Shown here: in pieces, positions 21,877-29,591 of the stretch
Position numbering within the stretch: position 1 is the first letter of the stretch
Layout of the letters: each line of letters starts with the position of its first letter
Virus record (IMG/VR): IMGVR_UViG_3300048837_001131
Span: 1-35,186 of that record
Direction: 5' to 3' (one strand)
DNA length: 35,186 nt
Source: a virus
Made by a program: the position numbers and the translations under genes
Notes under the pieces: model-generated
What the model was told of the DNA's origin: nothing
The model's database searches: none
The model's input: the letters and a program-made list of their open reading frames with translations, nothing else

Positions 21877-22653
21877 ATGCTCGACGTAAAAGTTGATACC
21901 TCGAACCTGGAATCCGCTCTCGCAGAATTCGCCACTCTGACGCACAAGGATCTCGGGGAGGTGACCAAGCAACAGGCCGGGATTCTGGTCGGGCATGTGA
22001 TCGCGATCACGCCGCCGGGTGGCAAAGGCGGCGAGGCGTTCACCGATGCCGGCGGGATCGGGCTGGAAGCAAAAAAGCGGGGAGAGGCCGCCATTGCCGC
22101 GGACATCACCCGGCTTTTCCCCACCTCGAAGCTGAAACACGAAACGCTTGTCGGGATGGTGAATGCCGGCTTCGAATTCCAAACCGGCAAGGGTCACAAG
22201 GACATCGTTCGCGATGTTGCCGAAAGCGCCGACGACTTGGCCCGAGTCCATAAATTTGCCCGGAATCCTCGAACCGGGCGGACTCGGAAAATGAAGGGTA
22301 TCGGAATGGCGATCACGCGCAAGGGAATCTTGAAGCAGTACATCCGACAGGAGATGGCGAAGGTCGGGAAACTGAACGCGGGATGGATCAACGCGGCTCG
22401 GGAGCTGAAAACCGCGAACCGGGCCGTCCCCGCCTGGATCACTCGCCACGGCGCGGGCCGGGGCGGCGCGAATGTGACCCAACAGGCGGGCCGGATCGGC
22501 GTCACGATTTTCAATTCGGAGATATGGTTCCCGAGCGGCATGGAAGCCCGCGTTGCGCTGGCGGTGGCACGTCGGGAGAACGGACTCATGAAGGCCATGG
22601 AAGCCGTCTTGGAGCGGCGGGCCAAGGCCGCGGAAAGGCGCATGGGGCGTTGA
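21877..22653 (+). CDS. HK97 gp10/lambda Z-like minor tail protein
   Basis: The product has 258 residues. The N-terminus (MLDVKVDTSNLESALAEFAT) and VTKQQAGILVGHVIAITPPG follow the start of the gp10/Z group, whose members sit at the head-proximal end of the tail. The protein is basic and helical in the second half and ends in a Lys/Arg-rich tail. It precedes the tail-completion and tube genes, which is the normal order. The match is by pattern, not by a decisive motif. Confidence 0.6.
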   Translation: MLDVKVDTSNLESALAEFATLTHKDLGEVTKQQAGILVGHVIAITPPGGKGGEAFTDAGGIGLEAKKRGEAAIAADITRLFPTSKLKHETLVGMVNAGFEFQTGKGHKDIVRDVAESADDLARVHKFARNPRTGRTRKMKGIGMAITRKGILKQYIRQEMAKVGKLNAGWINAARELKTANRAVPAWITRHGAGRGGANVTQQAGRIGVTIFNSEIWFPSGMEARVALAVARRENGLMKAMEAVLERRAKAAERRMGR

Positions 22654-22669
22654 CTGGCGAACCGATGCA

Positions 22670-23080
22670 ATGACCCGCGCAACTGTCATCGCCGCCGTCC
22701 GAGACTATCTTTCCGCTTCCTATCACGGCCCGGTGGCGATCCATCCGGAATCGAGCACGGAAACAATCCAGCCGCCTTATACCGTGATTCGCATCGGCAG
22801 CGGCGAACAGATGTACCCGGGGCAGGCGGAAATCTGGGATATGAACATTCTGATCGGCGTTTTCCACGATGCGGACACGACCACGGCCGAAGATGCGGAA
22901 GCTCAGGCTGGCGAAGTGTTCGCCATGTTCGATGATCCCGCCGGCTTTTTTACGGCGTCGGCGGAAACCCTTGTTTGGTCCGCCTTTGAGCGACACGTAA
23001 CCGAGGCCAGTATTGCCGAAACCCGCTGGCAACATGTCGCCGGTTTCCGGGGAATCGTCGCCCCGGCGGCTGAGGATTGA
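22670..23080 (+). CDS. Tail completion/terminator protein (gpU-like)
   Basis: The product has 136 residues. MTRATVIAAVRDYLSASYHG, then PPYTVIRIGSGEQMYPGQAE and IWDMNILIGVFHDADT, give the helix-then-sheet plan of tail-terminator proteins, which cap the tail tube and stop its growth. Its place just upstream of the tube protein gene supports this. The start is ATG 22670, 16 bases after the previous stop. Confidence 0.65.
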   Translation: MTRATVIAAVRDYLSASYHGPVAIHPESSTETIQPPYTVIRIGSGEQMYPGQAEIWDMNILIGVFHDADTTTAEDAEAQAGEVFAMFDDPAGFFTASAETLVWSAFERHVTEASIAETRWQHVAGFRGIVAPAAED

Positions 23081-23096
23081 CACCGCCCGGGGAGGC

Positions 23097-23498
23097 ATGT
23101 CAGCGGCAGTAAAAGGCAAACAGGTCATCTGGGGCATTCCGAACCAAGCAATCACGGCGGCGACGAACGTCCTCACCAACTCGGGAATCGTTCAGAGCTT
23201 CGAAATCGATTCTGGCGGTGGAACCACGGTGATTGGTGATGAAGATGACGACGCCGTAACCCGCATTGATCACAATTTCGAAAACAAAATCTCCATGGAG
23301 GTTCATTGCGTTTCGGCTACTGCCAAACCCGCCAAGGGCGCGGAAATCCTTGGGTCGTCTCTCGGTACTATCGATGGCGTGGTTTTCACCACCGGCCGGA
23401 CATTCGTCGATTCCTCCAAGGTCACTTATCAACAGGGCGGAGTGAAGAAAATCGCAATCACGGCGACCCACTATCCGACCATGGCGGCCGACGCCTAA
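23097..23498 (+). CDS. Major tail (tube) protein
   Basis: The product has 133 residues from ATG 23097, with a good ribosome-binding site (GGGGAGG). It is beta-rich with FEIDSGGGTTVIGDEDDDAV, FENKISMEVHCVSATA and VKKIAITATHYPTM, resembling small tube proteins that polymerise into the tail. It is followed by the tRNA gene and then by the chaperone gene pair, the expected order for siphovirus tails. The protein is short for the class but within range. Confidence 0.65.
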   Translation: MSAAVKGKQVIWGIPNQAITAATNVLTNSGIVQSFEIDSGGGTTVIGDEDDDAVTRIDHNFENKISMEVHCVSATAKPAKGAEILGSSLGTIDGVVFTTGRTFVDSSKVTYQQGGVKKIAITATHYPTMAADA

Positions 23499-23507
23499 CA
23501 ATCAAAA

Positions 23508-23583
23508 AGCGGGGTAGTTCAGTTGGTAGATCGGCGGACTCATATTCCGCAGCGCGTCGGTTCGAATCCGACCCCCGCAACCA
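23508..23583 (+). tRNA. tRNA-Met (anticodon CAT) between tail genes
   Basis: A 76-base cloverleaf with encoded CCA can be drawn by hand. The acceptor is AGCGGGG/CCCCGCA with an A1-A72 mismatch; the D stem is GTTC/GATC with a T11-T24 mismatch; the anticodon stem is GCGGA/TCCGC with loop CTCATAT (anticodon CAT); the variable loop is AGCGC; the T stem is GTCGG/CCGAC with loop TTCGAAT; the discriminator is A73, then CCA. The unpaired 1-72 position is a feature of initiator tRNAs, but the anticodon stem lacks the full three G-C pairs of an initiator. It could also be read as an Ile(CAT)-type precursor. It sits 9 bases after the tube gene. Confidence 0.88.
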
Positions 23584-23591
23584 CTTTCAAT

Positions 23592-24047
23592 ATGTCAGAA
23601 CCCGCCACTCCAGAACCAACCCTCGACGACATTGCCGCCGCGATTGCCGCCGCCGAGGGAAAGATTCCGGCCGCCGTTCTGAACGCATTCCTTCCGATCC
23701 CGAAAACCCACCTCGGGCACACGCTGGTACCTCTCAAAGCCGGTCATGAATTGTTGCTTTCACAGATTGGCCATCCGCTGGCTACGGGCGAGAAATGGGA
23801 AGATGTTGACGTGCTGATGGCCCTATTCATTTTCTCCCGGCCGTCCCGAGAGTTGTTCGACATGGTGGCGGCCGACACGTTCGAGCGGCAGTTTTTTGAA
23901 TTCATCGATTCGATCCCGCCATCGGATGTTTCCTCCCTCGGGGAAGTCATGGTTGCCCATTGGGTGACCGCCCGAGTAACCGCGATTGCGATGGAAAGCA
24001 AACACGCCAAGGGTCAAAAAAAAACGGCGGTTTTGGCTGGCTTCTGA
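23592..24047 (+). CDS. Tail assembly chaperone, short form (lambda gpG-like)
   Basis: The product has 151 residues from ATG 23592, 8 bases after the tRNA. An upstream in-frame alternative codon lies inside the tRNA and is rejected. The protein is acidic in the first half and helical later, with WEDVDVLMALFIFSRPSREL and WVTARVTAIAME. It lies between tube and tape measure genes. Near its end the frame meets a run of nine A residues (24016-24024) that allows a -1 shift to the longer GT form. Such chaperones coat the tape measure protein during tail assembly and are absent from the finished virion. Confidence 0.8.
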   Translation: MSEPATPEPTLDDIAAAIAAAEGKIPAAVLNAFLPIPKTHLGHTLVPLKAGHELLLSQIGHPLATGEKWEDVDVLMALFIFSRPSRELFDMVAADTFERQFFEFIDSIPPSDVSSLGEVMVAHWVTARVTAIAMESKHAKGQKKTAVLAGF

Positions 24048-24247
24048 ACACGATCAGCGGGGCTTGCAAAACCCATGGATGGACTCCCGACGTGGCGATT
24101 CACGACATACCGCTTTGCCAACTTTTCGCGCTGAACGCCTGCCACGCGTGGGGCGAGGGTTTGGAGGTAGCCGGACCCACATACGAGGATCAGGAAATGC
24201 AATCCGAGCTTGCCCGAATCATGGCCACAAAGCTCCCGAAGCCTTGA
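23592..24247 (+). CDS. Frameshifted chaperone GT fusion
   Basis: A -1 slip in the A9 run gives about 218 residues: the first 144 or so from the G frame, then NGGFGWLLNTISGACKTHGW and the rest up to ATKLPKP. The T part overlaps the 3' end of G and is unlikely to be translated by itself, since its own upstream codons are in the wrong context. In lambda the T extension binds the tail tube protein while G holds the tape measure, and the G to GT ratio matters for tail assembly. The same role is inferred here from gene order and the slip site. Confidence 0.8.
24016..24024 (+). promoter_or_regulatory. Slippery A9 site for programmed -1 frameshifting
   Basis: In the zero frame the codons are CAA AAA AAA ACG, containing the heptamer A AAA AAA. 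A one-base slip back leaves the frame with stop TGA at 24045-24047 and enters the open -1 frame (AAC GGC GGT TTT), which runs to 24247. This is the classical arrangement for tail-chaperone genes of long-tailed phages. No downstream pseudoknot was worked out. Confidence 0.85.
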
Positions 24248-24263
24248 CAACCTTGCCCGCATC

Positions 24264-25871
24264 ATGGCTGGAATCTCTATCACTCTTGCGGGTAACTTCG
24301 CGAAGCTCGACGAACTCAAGGACAAGGCGCACAAGACAGCAGGGAGCATCAAGGCCGCGTTCGGTTCAAATATCAGCAAGGCCATGTTCGCGGGAGTCGC
24401 CGCGGCAAGCGCCGCCGCATTTGCGGGAGTCGTCGCCGCGGTTAAATCCGCCATTGATGCCGGCGGAGAGCTTCAAGACATGATGGCCCGGACCGGAGCC
24501 GCCGGGAAGGGGCTCGTCATCATGCAACGTGCATTCGAGAACGCCGGCTTGGCCGCCTCTCAAGTCCCGCAAGCGCTGAATCGAATGCAAAAGGCCCTCG
24601 CCGGGGTGAATGATGAGGGGCAACCGACGAACGAAGCATTCGCAAAACTTGGGCTGTCGATCTCCGATCTTCTAACCCTCGACCCGGTGGAAGCATTCAA
24701 ACGGACGGCCGAAGCCATCGCGGGGATTCAGGACCCGGCCCAGAGAGCGACAATCGCCATGGAACTTTTTGGAAAATCCGGCGGCGAAATGCTCGCCGTC
24801 CTGACCGACCCCGCCGCGTTCTCCGGAGCCGCCGAACAGGTCGGGAGCCTCGGGGATACTCTCGCCGATAATGCCGCCGCTCTCGATGCCGTGGGGGATG
24901 CGTTCGGGGCGCTTGATACCAAAGTTCAGCAAATCGGCGCGGAAGTCGCCGTTGCCCTTTTACCGCAACTGGAAGCCCTCGGGCAATGGCTGAATGAAAC
25001 CGATTTTTCCTCCGTTGGTGGTGGCATTGGAATCATCGTCGAGAAAGTTGCCGCGTTGGCGGAGATGCTTGCCGAGGCGTCGAAATACATGCCGCTGATG
25101 ATCCTGATGAACAAAATGGCGGACCTCACTATTGGCGGCGATCTGACCGACGAGGACAAGGCCAAGGCCCGGAAGATGGCCGACGATTGGGCGGCGAATG
25201 ATCCCATGGCCGGAAAAAGCCGGACCGGCGTCGAGGCGCAGAAGAAAGCGACCGCGAACCAAGTTCGATCAGACGCCGAATTCGCCAAGGGAGCCAAGGA
25301 ACGCGAGAAAGAAGCCAAGGAAGCGGAGCGGGCCGCCAAAGCCGCTGAGAAGAAAGCGGAAGCGGAGCGCAAATCCGCCGCCGAAAAAGAGAAATCCAAG
25401 GCCGCCGCGGTCGAGGATTACAACATGGAAAGCCGGATACTATCCGCCCGCCTGGCAGGCGACAAAATCCGACTCGCCGCGCTGGAACGCGAAAAGGCAA
25501 TCCGCGAGGAAATCAAACGCCTTGAAAGCGCCGGTTTCACCAAAGCCGAGGCCACGCGCCCGGCGGAGGCAAAAGTAGATGCCGAGAAAAAGGCCGCGGA
25601 CAAGGAAGCCGCTCAGAAGCAGGCACAGGAGGAAAAAACCAAGCTCCAAGAAAAACTTGCCGGTAAAGTGAACCAATTCCGCGATAAGCTCGACGATCTC
25701 CAATATCAATCCAGCATCGGTTCTATTTCATCCATGCAACGTGTCGGCGGCGGCGGCGGGGCCGTCGGTTCGGGGCTCGACTACCAAAGGCAGGTGGCGG
25801 ACCTCCAACGGGAGGCAAACGGCTACCTCCGCGAACTGATCGAAGTTTCCCGCAAGGAAATCGAGGTGTGA
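24264..25871 (+). CDS. Tail tape measure protein (short)
   Basis: The product has 535 residues from ATG 24264, 16 bases after the GT stop. It has a hydrophobic, Ala-rich segment at about 40-67 (AMFAGVAAASAAAFAGVVAA), then the tape-measure-type pattern ELQDMMARTGAAGKGL, and a Lys/Glu/Ala-rich coiled coil over about 320-500. No lytic transglycosylase or peptidase domain is visible. At roughly 0.15 nm per residue of extended helix this suggests a tail near 80 nm, a family-based estimate. It sets tail length and may help DNA cross the host membrane. Confidence 0.85.
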   Translation: MAGISITLAGNFAKLDELKDKAHKTAGSIKAAFGSNISKAMFAGVAAASAAAFAGVVAAVKSAIDAGGELQDMMARTGAAGKGLVIMQRAFENAGLAASQVPQALNRMQKALAGVNDEGQPTNEAFAKLGLSISDLLTLDPVEAFKRTAEAIAGIQDPAQRATIAMELFGKSGGEMLAVLTDPAAFSGAAEQVGSLGDTLADNAAALDAVGDAFGALDTKVQQIGAEVAVALLPQLEALGQWLNETDFSSVGGGIGIIVEKVAALAEMLAEASKYMPLMILMNKMADLTIGGDLTDEDKAKARKMADDWAANDPMAGKSRTGVEAQKKATANQVRSDAEFAKGAKEREKEAKEAERAAKAAEKKAEAERKSAAEKEKSKAAAVEDYNMESRILSARLAGDKIRLAALEREKAIREEIKRLESAGFTKAEATRPAEAKVDAEKKAADKEAAQKQAQEEKTKLQEKLAGKVNQFRDKLDDLQYQSSIGSISSMQRVGGGGGAVGSGLDYQRQVADLQREANGYLRELIEVSRKEIEV

Positions 25872-25895
25872 TGCTTTGACAAACCACCAAACACC

Positions 25896-26828
25896 ATGCG
25901 CTTTGTCATCGATCTTGATTCACTCGAAGTCATCGAATCCGCCACCGACCGCCGGAAAGTCTCACAGGTCGAAGGCAAGCGGGGCGACGATTCACCATTC
26001 GAGGTGATTTTTGTCCGAACCGGGGTGGCGGAAGAATTGGCCGGATCTACGGTCTTGACCTTCGGAGCCAAGAAGGAAGGGAAATACGATGCGGCGGCCG
26101 TCGTGTTGGAAAACGGCTTCACGCTCAGCGGCTCGGGAACGACCGCCGTCTATTCCGGAAATCCATCCTTCAACACCGCCGCGTTGAACGCGCTTTTCCT
26201 GATCGATGCGAACGACGCGAACGATCCGCCATACGTCGATCTGATGGCGGAATTCACCTGGCAAGTCGGAGCCGGAGCGCCAACCAGCACGAAGACGTTC
26301 AGGTTCCGCGTTCACAATGACGTTGTGCGCGACGATGAAGTGAGCCCGACGCCGGCTTACTCGCCGATCGGTATCGGAGCACCGGTAAACGTCGCAACCG
26401 CCATCGGCAGCTTAGAATTGAACCCGGGATTTTACACGGAAGTTGCGGCCTTGGCGACATTCACCATTGGGGATACCGTAATCACCGAAGGGAACGAACT
26501 GAACGGTCACCCCTATTCTGGAAATGGATCGTTGGTGGACGATCTGGTTTACTACATCAACACCGTCGCCCCGAACGATTTCGCTGTCATTGCCTCCAAG
26601 ATCGATAGCGACAATATCGAGTTCATCGCCAAAGCGGAAGGCACCGCAGGGAATGGCATTGTCATTGCAACAAACGTCGGAACCGAAGGTGTGGACTACA
26701 CGGCCAATGACACCGCGGGCGGAGTGGACGCGACCGTTGCCCCACCTTACATCCGGGTGAATACCAACCAAATGTTCATTCAAGACGAAAACGGCGCATG
26801 GAAAGCCGTAACCATCGCTTCTTTCTGA
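25896..26828 (+). CDS. Tail-tip-region protein of unknown function
   Basis: The product has 310 residues. It begins MRFVIDLDSLEVIESATDRR and is beta-rich, with a domain change near residue 165. The second half (TFTIGDTVITEGNELNGHPY, then EFIAKAEGTAGNGIVIATNV) resembles a phage structural module seen in tail-tip or baseplate proteins. It is followed by a BppU-like gene and a fibre gene, which points to the host-contact end of the tail. CTTTGACA occurs in the preceding gap (25874-25881). Confidence 0.6.
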   Translation: MRFVIDLDSLEVIESATDRRKVSQVEGKRGDDSPFEVIFVRTGVAEELAGSTVLTFGAKKEGKYDAAAVVLENGFTLSGSGTTAVYSGNPSFNTAALNALFLIDANDANDPPYVDLMAEFTWQVGAGAPTSTKTFRFRVHNDVVRDDEVSPTPAYSPIGIGAPVNVATAIGSLELNPGFYTEVAALATFTIGDTVITEGNELNGHPYSGNGSLVDDLVYYINTVAPNDFAVIASKIDSDNIEFIAKAEGTAGNGIVIATNVGTEGVDYTANDTAGGVDATVAPPYIRVNTNQMFIQDENGAWKAVTIASF

Positions 26829-26831
26829 TCC

Positions 26832-27188
26832 ATGTCCCGCGCCACGCTCAACCTTGAAATTCTGAAAGGGACCACTTTTGGACCGGTTCAAATCATTTGT
26901 AAGGATGCCGCCGGGGTCGTGGTTCCTCTCGCCGGATGGTCGGCGTATGCGGAAGTGCGCAAGGATGAAAAATCATCGGTGATTCTCGACTTGGCCCCGG
27001 TGATCGCCGCCGATGACGCCGCGGGACTCGTCACCTTGCCGGAAATCGGATGGCAAACCACCGATGACCTTCCGACGATGGTCGGGCAATGGGACCTGAT
27101 TCTTGAAGATCCGTCCGGCCGCCGCCTGCCTCCCTTCCTTGGCGGCCGTGTAACGATCGCGCTTCCGATCACTCAGAAGACGACATGA
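26832..27188 (+). CDS. Small beta-rich tail-tip protein (BppU-N-like)
   Basis: The product has 118 residues. NLEILKGTTFGPVQIICKDA, VVPLAGWSAYAEVRKDEKSS and MVGQWDLILEDPSGR form an Ig-like beta pattern similar to N-terminal attachment domains of baseplate fibre proteins. It overlaps the fibre gene by 4 bases and lies four bases after its upstream neighbour. It may anchor the fibre to the tail tip. The likeness is by pattern only. Confidence 0.6.
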   Translation: MSRATLNLEILKGTTFGPVQIICKDAAGVVVPLAGWSAYAEVRKDEKSSVILDLAPVIAADDAAGLVTLPEIGWQTTDDLPTMVGQWDLILEDPSGRRLPPFLGGRVTIALPITQKTT

Positions 27189-28192
27189 GCGATCCCGTTC
27201 AAGCTGCCGTCTCGTATCCGGCGCTTGTCGTCGCCGCCGTCACGGTGGAATTGCCAAGCACGTTTCCGGGAGTGATTCCCGCGCCGGCCGGACCGGAAGT
27301 GGAAGCGCCCGCCCCGGTTTTGGTGGAAGTGAACATGCCGGAAAGCCCGGCCGCCGCGACGGTGATCGTGCAAACCGGCCCTCCCGGCCCCGCGGGAGCC
27401 GATGGCGTTCCCGGCCCGCCTGGTGCCGATGGTGCGGCGGGGGCGACAGGTCCGGCCGGTGCTACCGGACCACCCGGAACAACAGATGCCGGTGCGCTGA
27501 CGGGGAATACCCTGGCTCCCGGCGTAACAATGTCGTCACTGACAACGGTCGGAACACTGCTCTCCATCACTACATCCGGGACCATTACCTTTGGTTCCGG
27601 GGGCAAACTTTCTACGGCGTTGGATGTTAATAATGTATCCGTGCAGGCCGTTTACATCGAGCCACCATCGGGCGGGCAGCGGATGCATTTCGGAACGACT
27701 GCAAAAGGGTTCTACTCGTTAAATTTCGCGAAGGTGGCCTTTTTTGAAAGCCTTCCAGCGAGCATGACTTTGCAGGGGGCAGTGGAAAACGGATTGACCT
27801 GTTCGCGGGTGGCATCCACCGGCGACTTGGTGCTTGAGGCCGGAGCTGGAACCGGCATCAACTACATTTCCAGCAAAAACTTACCCGCGTCATCCCGGAG
27901 GCAGATGCCGTTTATTTTCCGGGGGCTTGATACCGACTCTTACCGCCGCGCAGCCGGGTACATATACGCGGCAGCGGCCACGGCGGCGACATGGACCTCC
28001 CCGCACACTGTCTGGACGTGCAACATGGAATCGACCGTGCTCATGCAGTTGTCCATGAGCGGCATTTTATCCGTCAACTGCGTTAAAACATCGGTTGTCT
28101 TTGCGGATGATGCAGCCGCCGCCCTCGGTGGCGTTCCGGTCGGCGGCATTTACCGCAAAAATGGTGGCGTTGTTGTGTGGCGTCAGGTGTGA
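27185..28192 (+). CDS. Collagen-like tail fibre protein
   Basis: The product has 335 residues. Residues 65-100 are twelve uninterrupted Gly-x-y triplets (GPP GPA GAD GVP and onward), a collagen-like stalk usual in phage fibres. Before it lies a Val/Pro-rich segment; after it the chain is beta-rich and ends FADDAAAALGGVPVGGIYRK and a short tail, the usual end of a phage receptor-binding protein. It forms the host-contact fibre in a trimer by analogy. The unit ATGA overlaps the preceding gene. Confidence 0.75.
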   Translation: MSDPVQAAVSYPALVVAAVTVELPSTFPGVIPAPAGPEVEAPAPVLVEVNMPESPAAATVIVQTGPPGPAGADGVPGPPGADGAAGATGPAGATGPPGTTDAGALTGNTLAPGVTMSSLTTVGTLLSITTSGTITFGSGGKLSTALDVNNVSVQAVYIEPPSGGQRMHFGTTAKGFYSLNFAKVAFFESLPASMTLQGAVENGLTCSRVASTGDLVLEAGAGTGINYISSKNLPASSRRQMPFIFRGLDTDSYRRAAGYIYAAAATAATWTSPHTVWTCNMESTVLMQLSMSGILSVNCVKTSVVFADDAAAALGGVPVGGIYRKNGGVVVWRQV

Positions 28193-28260
28193 GGTGGATC
28201 GGGCTGTCCGACGAACAGGTTGATTCGATGTTCATTCAGGCGGCGGCGTTGGCGGTCTAG
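28189..28260 (+). CDS. Tiny ORF after the fibre gene
   Basis: A GTG overlapping the fibre stop (GTGA) opens 23 residues (MRWIGLSDEQVDSMFIQAAA plus LAV). The LSDEQVD helix and the coupling to the preceding gene make translation plausible. It is too short for any family assignment, and a non-coding stretch is the alternative. Confidence 0.3.
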   Translation: MRWIGLSDEQVDSMFIQAAALAV

Positions 28261-28311
28261 CAACTTTGACATTGGGCAATGGCATGTCGGGCGAAAATGC
28301 CTTTGCCGAAC

Positions 28312-28683
28312 ATGACATACCATATCGAAACCTTTGCCGCCGGAGCTTCAACCTTACTCGCCGGAATCGCCGGCTCAAAAATCGGATTGGTCATTGCCGA
28401 AACGGCGCAAGCCTCCATGCCGCCTTGGATGGCATGGGCGCTCGGGCCTTTCGGTGCGCTGATCGGCGTCTTGCTCGCCCTGGTATGGATGGCGAAGCGG
28501 CTTAACGCGGCGGAAATCCGCGAGGAAGAACGCCGGAAAGAACGCGAGGCTGACCGCAAGCTGACACAGGAAACGCTTATCTCGCTCGTACGCGACACGA
28601 ACACCGTGACGACCAGCGCGGTGGAAGTCATGCGGGCTGTGAATAAAACCATCGAAGGTTGCCCGGGAAGGGACAAGTCATGA
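28312..28683 (+). CDS. Holin-like membrane protein
   Basis: The product has 123 residues from ATG 28312. It has one weakly hydrophobic stretch (about 8-30) and one strong membrane segment (38-60, MAWALGPFGALIGVLLALVW), followed by a highly charged coiled-coil tail (EIREEERRKEREADRKLTQE). This layout and its place at the head of a lysis cluster fit a holin or holin-like protein that would open the inner membrane at lysis. ATG 28279 is an alternative start that adds a short N-terminus. Confidence 0.6.
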   Translation: MTYHIETFAAGASTLLAGIAGSKIGLVIAETAQASMPPWMAWALGPFGALIGVLLALVWMAKRLNAAEIREEERRKEREADRKLTQETLISLVRDTNTVTTSAVEVMRAVNKTIEGCPGRDKS

Positions 28684-29180
28684 AGGTGATCCGGCCAGCT
28701 TTTTGCGAGGGGGTCGAGTGGCGAAAACTCACTCCCGAAGAGCGCGACGGCAAGCCGTGGAAATACGTTCTGTTGAAGGACGTCTTCATTCAGGTCGAAA
28801 CCGGCCTGACACGGCATTTCAACTGCTGTGGTGAAAACGGCGTCATCTGGATGATGATCCTCCCACACGGCATCCGCATGATGAAGGGATACGCGTGGAA
28901 CGGCAACACGGCATCGCCTGACCGTCTGTTAGGCCGCTGGCTCTTGCTCGAATCACTCCCGCATGACGGGCTGTTTCAATTCTCCGGAGCCGCCGGCTTC
29001 CCGCGTGACGTGATCACCCTGAATTTCGCCAACTGCCTTTATTTCGCCCTCGCTCCGCCTTTTAGCGGCTGGGCCTATTACTCGGGGCTGACGCTCGGGT
29101 CATGGGCGCTGTGGGGCCGCCCGCCGAAAAATGGCGATTACGTCGAAAGCCTGCCCCTTTTTCTGCCCGAACCCACATGA
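28680..29180 (+). CDS. Lysis-cluster protein, DUF1353-like
   Basis: The product has 166 residues. The pattern GYAWNGNTASPDRLLGRWLL followed by ESLPHDGLFQFS and NFANCLYFALAPPFSGW resembles the DUF1353 group of phage proteins, whose function is unknown. It contains no obvious signal peptide but has hydrophobic stretches near the C-terminus. The ATG overlaps the holin-like gene stop (ATGA), so it is co-translated with the lysis genes. Confidence 0.55.
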   Translation: MKVIRPAFCEGVEWRKLTPEERDGKPWKYVLLKDVFIQVETGLTRHFNCCGENGVIWMMILPHGIRMMKGYAWNGNTASPDRLLGRWLLLESLPHDGLFQFSGAAGFPRDVITLNFANCLYFALAPPFSGWAYYSGLTLGSWALWGRPPKNGDYVESLPLFLPEPT

Positions 29181-29302
29181 AACCCGACGATGACAACGGC
29201 AAGCGGACCCTGATCATTGAACAATGGTGGGTCGGGTTCGGCCTGCTGTTGTTCTGGGGAGGGGTAATCATGCTGTATTGCGCCAAATGTTCCACACCAT
29301 GA
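29177..29302 (+). CDS. Small single-span membrane protein
   Basis: The product has 41 residues: a charged N-terminus (MKPDDDNGKRTLIIEQW) and one membrane span (WVGFGLLLFWGGVIMLYC). It overlaps both neighbours by 4 bases. In a lysis cluster this could be an accessory holin or a spanin-like component, but the short length leaves several possibilities. Confidence 0.55.
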   Translation: MKPDDDNGKRTLIIEQWWVGFGLLLFWGGVIMLYCAKCSTP

Positions 29303-29502
29303 AACTCGAAACCTATCGCCGCCGCCACATCCGCAACCGAAGCACCGGCCGCTTGCTGTGCGACCTGATCGTTGCCTTTGCCATCCTCGCCGGAGTCATC
29401 GCCCTGACCGGGTGCGGCGGCACCTTCATGTTGCGACCGGACGGAACTTTCAGCTACACCACGCCGGAAATCCTGAAAGCGCCGATTGTCCGCGAGAAAT
29501 GA
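29299..29502 (+). CDS. Small lipoprotein, possible outer-membrane spanin
   Basis: The product has 67 residues. After a basic N-terminus, a hydrophobic stretch (LIVAFAILAGVIALTGC) ends in a lipobox L-T-G-C at Cys39. A short periplasmic-sized tail follows, with no membrane anchor besides lipid. This is the plan of Rz1-type outer spanins or other small lipoproteins. A lysis role is inferred from the neighbouring holin-like and endolysin genes. The presence of a lipoprotein here suggests a host with an outer membrane. Confidence 0.6.
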   Translation: MKLETYRRRHIRNRSTGRLLCDLIVAFAILAGVIALTGCGGTFMLRPDGTFSYTTPEILKAPIVREK

Positions 29503-29576
29503 CGCCGCCAAACGTGCGGAGCATGGAAGCCGAGCGTTCCACGGGACGCGCCCGCATGTTCCACGGGCCGGATTGA
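29499..29576 (+). CDS. Tiny ORF before the endolysin
   Basis: The frame gives 25 residues (MTPPNVRSMEAERSTGRARM plus FHGPD). The ATG overlaps the lipoprotein stop (ATGA). The sequence holds two copies of GTTCCACGGG (around 29537 and 29558), which could be recombination or structure-forming repeats. It may be a ribosome-delivery element more than a functional peptide. Confidence 0.3.
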   Translation: MTPPNVRSMEAERSTGRARMFHGPD

Positions 29577-29591
29577 CTGCGGAGCCATGGC

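Noticed and set aside
23523-23591. Upstream in-frame start for the chaperone gene inside the tRNA
   Set aside because: It lies within the tRNA from the D loop on. The ATG at 23592 directly after the CCA end gives a normal protein start.
24210-24263. Earlier start for the tape measure gene
   Set aside because: It overlaps the 3' end of the GT frame; ATG 24264 gives the usual MAGISITLAG-type start.
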